A DNA stretch of 64,000 bases, taken from positions 272,281 through 336,280 of the forward strand of contig VXAZ01002377.1 in NCBI GenBank assembly GCA_013399875.1. Direction: 5' to 3'. The notes under the pieces were generated by a model. It was not told where the DNA came from. It ran no database searches and saw only the letters and a list, made by a program, of their open reading frames with translations. Of the stretch, positions 25,461 to 35,264 are shown in pieces. How positions within the stretch are numbered: the first letter of the stretch is position 1; each line of letters begins with the position of its first letter. Position numbers and translations under genes: made by a program. This stretch comes from Gymnorhina tibicen (lineage: Eukaryota > Chordata > Aves > Passeriformes > Artamidae).

Positions 25461-26318
25461 TCTTCATCTCCATCCAAACCCTACAGGTATCTTCAGGAAA
25501 ATCCACCTTTTCCCTAAAATGCCCATTTTTTTCAGCCCACCACCCCCTCGTGCACATGTACAGTGGTTGTTTGGGTCAGTGGAATTCATCCCGGCCAAAG
25601 CTCTGCCCAAAGCCCAGAGCGAGCAGGTGCAGAGCAGGAGCACAGGCCTGAGCCTGCCTGCAGCCCTTCCCATGCCTCTGGAACCAAATCAACTCTTTAA
25701 TTATGCCAATTTTATCAAAAAAGGGACAATTTCTAGGGAATGTGCTAAAATATATATATTTAATGTACATCTTGAAGCAAGCAGGGGATAGTGAGACCTC
25801 CAAGGGCAGGGTGAGGGGAGTCCAAGGGGATGGGATTGGGGCAGGATGGGTCTTGGTGGTGCTGGGGGGAAAGGTGACCTGTCCCTTGCTCAGCCTGTCC
25901 TGTGAATGGGATACAAGGGTCAGCCACTGGTCAGCTCTGCCCTAAACTATGCAGATACCCTATAAATAGATGCAGTTTCCTGCTGGAGCCTGATTGCTGC
26001 TGTTTTAAGCCAGATCTTGATGCTGGAGTCCCCAAGGAAAGTGGAGGGTATGGTGGAACAGGCAAGAGTGGGCCTCAGAGGAGTGTTGTCCAGGCTGACC
26101 CCAGCACCAGCTTATCTCCAAGGCAGAGCCCCCATCACCATGCTGGGGAAGGCCAAGACTTTCTGGGAATTCTCCTTCTTGTTGAGATGAGAATAATTCC
26201 CTGCCTTTATTCCCTTTGACGTGCTGCATCTCCCTGGAAGAAGTGTCCTGTTGGAAGGTCAAGTCCCTGTCTCATCCAAGAAAGGAAATTCCTTAATCTC
26301 CATCCATTTTTTAAAGTA

Positions 26319-26475
26319 GCCCAGAGAAATTCTTGCCAGGTTTAGTTGGCTTTGAGCAGCCTGGTCTGGTGGGAGGTGTCCCTGCCCGTGGCACGGGGTT
26401 GGAATGAGATGAGCTTTAAGGTCTCTTCCAATCCAAACTGTTCCATGACTCTGTGGAGTCTGTGATTCTACCCTG
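26319..26475 (+). mobile_element. CR1 LINE 3' end, short
   Basis: 'tagcccagagaaattcttgc', then 'ttgagcagcctggtctggtg', 'gtccctgcccgtggcacggg', 'ggtctcttccaatccaaact', and a tail near 'ctgtggagtctgtgattcta'. An internal stretch before 26350 is deleted. Confidence 0.9.
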
Positions 26476-26854
26476 GAGCAAGCATGTGGGAATGGGAGCT
26501 CTCCTGGCAGGTCTTTGATCACCCCCAGACCCAAAAGAGCATTGGCAGTAGTGGCACAAATCTTACTGTGAGTCCTTCCTGCTGCTGGCCCTGGCTCCCA
26601 CCTCTGCTCCGTGCCCGAGGGTTTTCCAGGCAGGGCTTGCAGGGAGGCCTGTGCCGTGCTCGGCTGAGGTGAGGGGGAGATGATTTTCCTCACACTCAAT
26701 CTCGCAGTTTGTCTGGCAACCAAAAACATCCTGCCTGCCTTTACCTGCCAGTTTTTCCCACTGGCACTGTGGAGTAGGATCTCCACCAGCCGAAAAAGGG
26801 AGACCTCAGGCTGGAGAGGGCCTTTGGCCTCCAACAGTCCCTGGCCAAGCCTCT

Positions 26855-26985
26855 CATGGAATGGTTTGAGTTGGAAGGGACCTTAAAGATCATCCAGTTC
26901 CACCCCGTGCCATGGGCAGGGACACCTTCCACTATCCCAGGTTGCTCCAAGCCCCATCCAGCCTGGGCTGGAACACTTCCAGAAG
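26855..26985 (-). mobile_element. CR1 LINE 3' end, short
   Basis: Inverted: 'catggaatggtttgagttgg', 'gatcatccagttccaccccg', 'aggttgctccaagccccatc', ending at 'gaacacttccaga'. About 130 bases, well preserved. Confidence 0.93.
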
Positions 26986-27676
26986 TGTTATAAGTGTATA
27001 AACAAAACATCCCCAGCAGAGCCACAGAGCCCCTGAATTAGGGTTGTGGGAATCGAGGAACTCTGCGGGTGCCACTCTTTGCTGCAGCTCAAACTGGGTT
27101 AAACTTCAGCTCGAGCTGCCTGGTTTTCACAAGGCGATTCGCAGAGTTAAACTTTAGGCCTGGTGCCTCCGACCTCAGAACCCCAGGGAATTCGTGCTCC
27201 TGTTTTGACTGGGACCTGGGGTTTCAAGGAAAGAATGTTACTGCGCCCAGACCTCATAGAAATCACTGCAGCCATTTTTAGGCTATGAACGGCTCTTAAA
27301 GAAGAGCTTTAAGATACTGAACTGCCCCTTTGCCGCCCAGCTGTGCCTCTAACCCATCATTTTCTCTGTCCAAACACACACAAACACAGCCCGTTGTCCC
27401 CTCGAAATGAAGTCTGACTTTCCCTGAGCAGCCAGGGCTCAGTTTTTTTCTCCCTCTGACCTGTCAATCCACGAGCACTGTGGCTGAGGAGATCCCTAAA
27501 GGTGACACGAAGACCCTTTGCCTTCTCCTGGCTCCTGGTACAGCTTGCACGCTTTTCGAGTTGGGTTTAAGGCCCCTCAGGCAGCCCAGGCTCTCCCTAG
27601 TCCCCTTTCCCTGAGGGTGGCCACTCTTAAACCACCCCATGCACTCAAAGCCATCCTTGCCATCCCCCAAGGTCCC
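26986..27676. other. intergenic, no gene seen
   Basis: Unique sequence leading into the tetranucleotide array at 27677. Nothing recognisable as coding on either strand. Confidence 0.55.
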
Positions 27677-27713
27677 CATCCATCCATCCATCCATCCATC
27701 CATCCATCCATCC
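27677..27713 (+). repeat. (ATCC)n microsatellite
   Basis: About nine uninterrupted copies of the tetranucleotide, written CATC on the plus strand. It is the reverse complement of the GGAT unit that forms the large array at 34.16-34.93 kb. Confidence 0.97.
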
Positions 27714-27939
27714 CTCACTCCCCTCCTCCCTCCTCAATCTGCTCAACTCAGAGCAAAACCAGGGAAAGGGAAAGCGTGTTCGCAGCTCCAGCCCACAGGG
27801 AAAAGGTCTGGGGAGCTAATTATAAACTCCTGAATCAGAGCCATCAATAATTCAGGGAGCTCTGAAACGGAGCTGGAGACGAGCAGCAGGACAGGGCTCA
27901 CTCAGAGCCTGAAGCACCCGGGCTCAGGGTGGCCAAATC

Positions 27940-29440
27940 ATGTGCTGTGGTTTGATGCTGGTTTAAACGCCAAACACACAAAATCCAATTATATGCATAA
28001 GGGGAATATGGATTTATTGAGGAATATGTAAAGGAACTTCCGGGAAAAAACAAGGCTCACACTCAAACAGCTGCAATATAAAGAAAAGTTTGTTTCTAAC
28101 AGAATGAAAAGTGAAAAAAGAAATGATAAGAAATCAAAGCAAACCTTTAAACACCTTTCTTTCCCAGTGCCTCCTTCTTTACTACAAACCTCTCACAAGC
28201 GAAAACAAAACAAACATGGGAATTTGGCCAGAGTAGCACTTTTTTAAGAGTCTTTTTGTGCTTAAGGAAAACAGGTTCTTCTGCCGTGCCATAGAATTTT
28301 CACAAACCAACAGTTCGCCCAGAGAAACAATCTGTTGAATTGAAAAAGGTATCTCTCCCAAGAATCTTTCGCAGCCTTCCCACACTGCCAAGTCACAGGC
28401 CACAGGAAAAAAAACCATGGGGTTTTAGTCTTTTAAGGATGAGTTATCTCAGCCTGAAAGCAAAGGTTCTCTGCTTCGAATCTCTAACAGCTTCTCACAA
28501 CTTCTGTATGGCCTGGCGTGGGCCTTTGTTTTAAGTCACAGGCTGCACAAGAATTTCCCATCCCCCCAAGTTTTTCTTCAAATGGATTGAAGTCCTTTCT
28601 ACGGCTTTGCAAGAAGCGTTTTTAAGCTGCGTGCCAAAAGCGCGACCGCCCTCTTTTCCCGTCTCCATCGAGCTGCCATCCCACGTGGTCTCACCCCTTC
28701 CCTTCTGTTTCTGACCTTGGGGTCGCCATGTTCAGCTTCGTCCCACATGACTTTATTTTTCTCTCCTTCCCTCGCCGACTTGAAAGAAAGGGTGTCCCTG
28801 TCGGCTGCGGCGTGTGGTGTTTCTTGGGTTTGGCGCCAGCTGTGCTGGATGCGGGGATCCCCCGCCGGCCCCGCCAGCTCCGTGCGGGGTCTTGGCAGCT
28901 TCAGACCATCTCGGCCACGCGGTCTCGGTGACGCCCTGCCTGCATATCGCTGTGGTGCTTAGCTGATGGAGGAAGCTGTGGCTTTTCCCTAAGAATTCCT
29001 GGCTCAGGAACTTCTGGCGGTGCTCTGCACCTCGCATACAGCTTCTCTCTCACCTGTGTGATGGAGGCACGTGGCCAAGCCCACACAGAGCCTGCTAGCT
29101 CTGGCGATATCAGAAGTAAAGAGTCCAGAGATGGCCCTCGCTAGGTATCCGGTGTTTTATTTCCGACCTGCTCCCATGTCAGGCCAGGTAGTAAGAGGGT
29201 GGGCCCGGGNGTCCCCCAGCCATCCCAGCTGGTGGCTCGGGGACTACAACACCTGTGGAGCTGGGATGGCTCTCCCCTGGAAGGGAGAGCTGGCCCCATG
29301 CCACCACCACACCGAGGGGTCGAGGTGGGGCCTGGCCCCGGCCCTTTGCCTCTGACCACCCCTGGGCCCTCAAGGGAAGAAACAAGAAAACGTCCAGCAC
29401 TTTCCTCCCTCTAAATCTGCGCTTGCAGAGGCGTTGCCAG
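27940..29440. mobile_element. probable LTR-retroelement-derived block, boundaries uncertain
   Basis: The left edge begins TGTGCTGTGGTTTGATGCTG then ggtttaaacgccaaac, resembling the start of avian ERVL-type LTRs. Inside are AATAAA-type signals on the minus strand near 28010, 28755 and 29150, the last followed by a U5-like stretch. On the minus strand a TGGCGCC sequence near 28833 resembles part of a tRNA-Lys primer-binding site, and the hexamer-rich end CAGCACA occurs both beside it and at the left edge. The block is CpG-richer than its flanks (28620-28960) and contains an unresolved base at 29210. No gag, pol or env frame of meaningful length is open. A solo LTR, a non-autonomous element, or a mosaic of both are all possible. 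Confidence 0.4.
29210..29210. other. single unresolved base (N)
   Basis: One N in a G/C-rich stretch (gggcccgggNgtccccc). Probably a homopolymer or base-calling ambiguity. Confidence 0.99.
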
Positions 29441-30227
29441 CCTTCTCGTTGGGTTAGCAGCTTACCCATCAACCAAGATTCAACCCACCACACCATGGGA
29501 ATCTGTGGGATGCAGCACTGTCACCTCTGCATTTCCAGGGCCAGGCACCAAATTCAGGCTCCCCGTCATTCCTTGCTTCACTGGCAAGTGAAGGTGGCAG
29601 GATCCAGGATTTCAGGCCACCAGGCTCCAGGTTTCCCTCCCAAAAAAGACACGCGTCCCATTCACCACCTCTTCCCACACTCAGCTCTGCACTTTTCTCT
29701 GCCCTGGGTGAGGTTTTGAATTTGTTAGAACGGGGTTTTATTCGTGAGGTTGGGGTTGGAGTATCCATATAGCCAGAAACACTTCTCTCTTCCCATCCTT
29801 GAGATGCTGGGACAGGGCTTCCACATCTTCCAGAGCATCCCTTAAATTCAGAGGGAAGGAAAACTGGAAGGAAAAAGCCTGAAGCTGAAGTTAACAGCAC
29901 AGGGGGTGTATTTTGCTAAATTGTGAGTTCAACCCATCCTTGGATGCATTTCCCATCAGCTGAGCTTCTGGGTGGACTCAGCAAAAGAGGGATTGCATTT
30001 GCTGAGGCAGATAAAAATGGGATGTAGGCTCCTAATGCCACGGGAGAGGGGACAAAGGGACATCCCACCCATGGCACAGAGCACTCCATGCAGTTAAAAT
30101 TCCAGGCAGAACTCACACTGGGCTTAAAATTATTGTCCTGACTACCCCAGGATGTGACTCCATCCTGATTTAACCAGCCATGCAGGACTCTACCAGCTAC
30201 TAGGAGGAAAAATAATTCTATCCCAGC

Positions 30228-30288
30228 CAGAACAGCTGGAGTCAAGGATCTTAGATTTTTTCCAAGCTATGATTCTCTGAAACAAGGA
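30228..30288 (+). mobile_element. CR1 3'-end remnant
   Basis: 'ctggagtcaaggatcttaga', 'ttttttccaagctatgattc', 'tctga' match the last about 60 bases of an older CR1 type. Low information; the body is absent. Confidence 0.5.
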
Positions 30289-31815
30289 CAGTCGCCAAAA
30301 ATTAGGGCCCTGATGTGCTCTGAACATCCTTGAATGTGGCTGGGACCAGCTCCAGAGAGGTGGGTGTGTAATTTGGGGTGTCCCTACAGCGGTGAGAGCC
30401 CTTCCCTGCAGCTCTCACAGCTCTCAGCTGAGGCTCTGGCTCCCTCTCCTGACTCCTTTTACTGGTTCAGCCATCCTCTAAAAGCTGGTGGGGAAGGAAC
30501 TGGGATTGCTTTTCACCCATCAGGTCCAAGCCAGGGGCTTGAACAAAACCTCTGGGTGGCTCAGGCATCCCCAAAATCCAGTTGTGGAGATGGTTCACTC
30601 ACAGAAGCTTCTGAAGGAATAATGGGGTGCAGTGTGCTTCAAAAGATCTTCCAAAAAACCCTATTAAACGTGTAGGACCAAATCAAAGCACCACCAGCAC
30701 CATGCCAAGCGTGGCCTTGCACATTTGGGACACATCCCCCAGGCCTGCAGTGAGTGTCTCCCGTGTCCATCTCCTCCCAGTGCATCTGTGCTTTCATGTG
30801 GGACAGATCCTCTTGCTTCCCCAAGCCCTGGTGTCCATCCCATACCCTGGGATGGGTTTCACAGCCTCCTGACTCCATCAAAATCCATGCCAGGCCACCC
30901 GCAGGTCATCTTTGGGATCTCTGCATCGAGGAAGGTGAAACCAGGAGAGCAGGAGCAATGATGAGACAGAGGAGGAACATCCCTGAGCCAAGCCTGGGGT
31001 CCAGGGAGGGGACCCTGAAGGAGGTTGAGGAGGGGAATGATGCATCATGGGGATAAACATGTTTAAACAGGAATTAGTAGCTTCAGGAGTAAGGAAATCC
31101 CTCTGGAAAACAAAAAATTACCTTGTAAGGTAGTGCTTGGTCCCTTCCTGGCCAGGCTGGTCCCCTCTGGGAGTCACAACAGCAACACAAGGTTCAGTCC
31201 TCCCCGTGTCCTTGTCCTGGATGTCCTCTGTCCCCCAGTCCTGCTGCTCTGACGGGCTCCAGGTTACACCAGTAGAGGGCAAGACGAGCCCACATTTTGG
31301 GGTGACAGTAACCAAGAGTGGGAGAGAGACCTAGGAGCCATCTGTGCCAGGGCGGGGCTTCTCCTGTATATTGATATGGGGTTCAGCTCACCCCAGGGCA
31401 TCTCTCTCGCTCCTTCCAGCTGCTCCCTGCCTCAAATTTTCTATATATTTGGTATATTTTGTCTCTCTGCCTCTCAGTGAAATCAATCATGGGGTGCAAG
31501 GGTCGCCAGGGAAGGGCTGATGGGCAAATGGAATAACACTCAGGCATGTAATGCATGATTTGCTCAGGAAGAAGTCTGTAAAATACCCATAGCATGGGAG
31601 ACTGGGGGAGAAAAAAGAGGAATGGCAAGGTTTCAAGGTATTTAAAAAAAAAAGAAGTGGGAAAGCAGTGCTGGTTCCATGTATCCTGTCCCAGCAGATC
31701 AGCGGGTTGCATTCCCTGCCTGAATCTGACCTTCTCGGGAGAGATTTGGTTCCTACCCCACCACTTCCCATTCCCAGTATTGGGAATTTATTGAGATTTG
31801 TTTCAAGAAGTTCCT

Positions 31816-31842
31816 TTCTCTCTCTCTCTCTTGCTCTCTTTC
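31816..31842 (+). repeat. imperfect (TC)n tract
   Basis: Short pyrimidine repeat, ctttctctctctctctcttg and onward, 20 bases before the 8-mer array. Confidence 0.8.
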
Positions 31843-31860
31843 CATCCTGGCCTCCTGCTT

Positions 31861-31908
31861 ATTCTATGATTCCGTGATTCTGTGGTTCTATGATTCTGTG
31901 ATTCCAGG
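31861..31908 (+). repeat. orphan array of the CR1 terminal 8-bp repeat
   Basis: Six successive 8-mers: ATTCTATG, ATTCCGTG, ATTCTGTG, GTTCTATG, ATTCTGTG, ATTCCAGG. This is the unit that ends CR1 elements, but the sequence before 31861 (tttccatcctggcctcctgc) is not CR1. It is either an extreme 5' truncation leaving only the tail, or an independently expanded microsatellite. Confidence 0.75.
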
Positions 31909-32282
31909 AAAATAGTGACACATTTGGGGAGGGGAGAGCTGCTTTCACATAAATGAGTGTATCCCGGTTGTGCACAACCATCGTTTTCCCCTGAGAATAC
32001 AAAACAATCAAATATCCAGACCAAATCCAGTATTGGGGGAGTTTCGAATCATCAGCCCCTGCTGATGTCATCACGCACAAGGTCCTCAAAATCCAGGGTG
32101 CAGAGGAGAGAGGATGTGATAAAGCAAAGCAGCTTTTTGGCCTGGGGTCTGTGTGTGAGGATGGAGAATCCTCCACCTTCCCACTTCTCCAAAATCATTC
32201 TTTGAGCCACTTCTCTGCAGTTCAGAAGAATCCTGGGCCAGATGTTCCTCTGACACCAAGTTTGGACATGGAAAAAGCTTTC

Positions 32283-32715
32283 GTAGAATCCCAGAATGGT
32301 TTGGGTTGGAAGGGACCTTAAAGATCATCTCATTCCACACCCCCTGCCATGGTCAGGGACACCTCCCACTATCCCACGTTGCTCCAAGCCCTGTCCAACC
32401 TGGCCTTGGACACTTCCAGGGATCCAGGAGCAGCCACAGCTTCTCTGGGAAACCTGTGCCAGGGCCTCCCCACCCTCACAGGGAACAATTCCTTCCCAAG
32501 ATCCCATCTGGCTTTGTCCTCTTTCAACTTAAAGCCATTCCCTGTGTCCTGTCCCTCCATCCCTTGTCCCAAGTCCCTCTCCAGCTCTCCTGGAGCCCTT
32601 TTAGGCCCTGGAAGGGGCTCTGAGGTCTCCCTGGATCCTTCTTCTCTCCAGGTGAACACCCCCAGTTCTCCCAGCCTGGCTCCAGAGCAGAGGGGCTCCA
32701 GCCCTCGGAGCATCT
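32283..32715 (-). mobile_element. CR1 LINE copy, about 0.43 kb
   Basis: Inverted young-type copy with a clean 3' end (gtagaatcccagaatggttt), 'ggcagccacagcttctctgg'-like block with CAGGAGCAGCC, 'agttctcccagcctggctcc' and 'agcagaggggctccagccct' at the 5' side. Among the best preserved in the window. Confidence 0.96.
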
Positions 32716-33309
32716 TCTTTCCAAAGATTCTCCTCCCCCAGCAGTGCTGCTTGCCCCAAGCACATCCCAAATTTATGCAGTTTCTGGATATTTGGTGCCC
32801 AGAGCAGAGCAACCTCCACCACCTCTGCTCCAGCCTCCGGGCCAAACCAGCACCAGTTATTTAATGGCTTCTGGGGAGAGGACAAGTTAAGCCTTAAATT
32901 AAACTTTCCACTTCAACAGGCACCTCAGCAGGATGGAGACCCCCACCCTGGCCAGACAAGCAAAGCTGTGTCTGGCTCCAAGCATCTTGGAAGAGATGGA
33001 GAGGCAGCTTCTGGTGGAGTGGCAGGTGGCTGCCTTGGGAAGGGATTTGGGAACTGGCAGGAGAGCAGCACAGGCCTCCAGCCCTGCAAAAATCTGATCC
33101 CCCGCCATGGAAAAAAAGCCATCGTTAAAAAGCATCAGCCAGAGCCACGAGTGGAATCTTCTTGGCAGTAATGGAGCAGTGTTGGAAGAGCATCCAGGCT
33201 TTGAGCTCAGTGTGAGCGGCACTGCTGTCACTGCATCATCAGCACTGCATTCAGAGCCTGAATCAGGCCTGAAAACTGAAATAAGGCCTTTCAAACTGAC
33301 AGGGCAGGG

Positions 33310-33535
33310 ATAGATGGGATATTGGGAAGGAATTCTTGGCTATGAGGGTGGTGAGGCCCTGGCACAGGTTGCCCAGAGAAGCTGTGGCTGCCCCTGGATC
33401 CCTGGAAGTGTCCAAGGCCAGGTTGGATGGAGCAGCCTGGGCTGGTGGAAGGTGTCCCTGCCCCTGGCAGGGGGTTGGAACAAGCTGATCTTTAAGCTCC
33501 CAACACAATTCATTCTGTGATTCTACAATTTTTAC
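33310..33535 (+). mobile_element. CR1 LINE 3' end
   Basis: 'gggatattgggaaggaattc', 'ggcacaggttgcccagagaa', 'gtccaaggccaggttggatg', ending 'tcattctgtgattctacaa'. It faces the inverted copy ending at 32715, about 600 bases away. Confidence 0.94.
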
Positions 33536-34155
33536 GGGGTTTTTAAAATTAAATTATGATTTTTTAAATTTGCCTCCAGCAAACAGCTTGGGGGCTGTGG
33601 ACTGCAGTCCCTCTTTGGATTCCCAGCCCAACAATGCCTTTTTCCTCCTGTGCAGAGCGAAAGTGCCCTTCCCCATCACAACCCCCTTCACTCCATGGCT
33701 GGAGCTCTGTTGTAACCTCTGGAGAACCAAAACTTCCCCAAACTTCCCCAGGCCCTTGCACAGACACATTGTCTGGAGGGGGCCATGGTGTATCCCCAGG
33801 GACTGAGGTGCCACCATTCCCATGGAAGGCATGCCCTGGTGGCCTCAGTCTCCTGCCAGGTGAGGCCCTGGGGTCACTGCCAGGTCTAAGTGCCCAGGAA
33901 TGGGTGGGAAATGTCCCCCAAAGGCTCAGGATTATCTCAGGCCAGCGGGCCCTGCTGCTGTTGCTGGGCAGGAAGGCCAGAGGTGGGAAATCTGCTCCTG
34001 GCACTGATCCCGGGACACGCTGCCAACAGAGCAAACACCCCCAGGGTCAGCAGCACCTAAACATCTGCTCTGCCATCCACGGGGTGCCCAGTGAGATCCT
34101 GCTGCTTGTGTCCCACGGATGGGGCAGCTTGCCACCCAGAAGGGCTGAGGGTCCC

Positions 34156-34936
34156 ATGGATGGATGGAGGGATGGATGGAGGGATGGATGGAGGGATGGA
34201 TGGATGGATGGAGGGGTGGATGGATGGGTAGATGAAGGGATGGATGGATGAATGGATGGATAGATGGATGGATAGATGGATGGATGGATGGATGGATGGA
34301 GGGGTGGATGGATGGGTAGATGAAGGGATGGATGGATGAATGGATGGATAGATGGATGGATAGATGGATGGATGGATGGATGAAGGGATGGATGAAGGGA
34401 TGGATGGATGGATGGATAGATGGATGGATAGATGGATGGATGATGGATGGATGGATGGATGGATGGAGGGATGGATGGATGGATGGATGGNNNNNNNNNN
34501 NNNNNNNNNNNNNNNNNNNNNNNNNNNNNNNNNNNNNNNNNNNNNNNNNNNNNNNNNNNNNNNNNNNNNNNNNNNNNNNNNNNNNNNNNNNNNNNNNNNN
34601 NNNNNNNNNNNNNNNNNNNNNNNNNNNNNNNNNNNNNNNNNNNNNNNNNNNNNNNNNNNNNNNNNNNNNNNNNNNNNNNNNNNNNNNNNNNNNNNNNNNN
34701 NNNNNNNNNNNNNNNNNNNNNNNNNNNNNNNNNNNNNNNNNNNNNNNNNNNNNNNNNNNNNNNNNNNNNNNNNNNNNNNNNNNNNNNNNNNNNNNNNNNN
34801 NNNNNNNNNNNNNNNNNNNNNNNNNNNNNNNNNNNNNNNNNNNNNNNNNNTGCAGGGGTGGATGGAGGGAGGGGTGGATGGAGGGATGGATGGATGGATG
34901 GATGGATGGATGGATGGAGGGATGGATGGATGGAGG
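34156..34936 (+). repeat. large (GGAT)n array with higher-order structure
   Basis: About 780 bases of GGAT/GATG tetranucleotides with punctuating variants (agggatgg, ggggtgg, gggtaga, gaatgg, tagatgg). A block beginning gaggggtggatggatgggta occurs at 34211 and again at 34299, giving an 88-base period. The centre is an assembly gap. In-frame reading gives MDGW or PSIH peptide repeats on either strand; these are not genes. Confidence 0.97.
34491..34850. other. assembly gap (360 N)
   Basis: 360 consecutive unresolved bases inside the tetranucleotide array. The true repeat length is unknown and the gap size may be an estimate. Confidence 0.99.
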
Positions 34937-35149
34937 AATAAAGGTGTTGCTGTTTTCTTGGCAGCTCCTCAGCCAGACAGTGGATTAAAAACAGCTCAAC
35001 AAACTTCTGGGTGGGCCCTGTGCCCTTCTTAGGGCTTTGCAAGGCCTCTGCCTTCCATGGAGGAGGAAATATTGTTGGAGAAGTGAGAGGAGAGGTGGTG
35101 GGATCAAGGTGTGGGTCAGGGGACTTGTGGGGGGAACCAGAAGATTCTT

Positions 35150-35262
35150 CACAGTGTGGTTTAGTGGGAATGATGAGATCCAGTCAAAGGTTGGACTTGA
35201 TCTTGGAGGTGTTTTCCCACCCTAATGGTAATATTCCATTCTCTGCCTCTGTGATGAGCTGT
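35150..35262 (+). mobile_element. CR1 3'-end remnant, older subfamily
   Basis: 'agtgtggtttagtgggaatg', 'caaaggttggacttgatctt', 'ggaggtgttttcccacccta', then 'attccattctctgcctctg'. It matches the CR1 variant ending '..ttggacttgatgatc..'. Confidence 0.7.
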
Positions 35263-35264
35263 CC

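Larger units (their letters stand above)
29441..32282. other. intergenic, no gene seen
   Basis: About 2.8 kb, mostly unique. It holds the CR1 remnant at 30228, the orphan CR1-tail array at 31861 and a (TC)n patch at about 31816-31842. An AT-rich run (tctatatatttggtatattt) lies at 31440-31460. No coding exon recognised. Confidence 0.5.

Noticed and set aside
27677..27713. Tetranucleotide tract considered as a CRISPR-like or spacer array
   Set aside because: Simple uninterrupted microsatellite without spacers, in a eukaryotic genome.
34047..35042. 331-codon minus-strand and 222-codon plus-strand open frames across the tetranucleotide array
   Set aside because: They are PSIH and MDGW peptide repeats made by the (GGAT)n array, running through 360 unresolved bases. 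No gene evidence.
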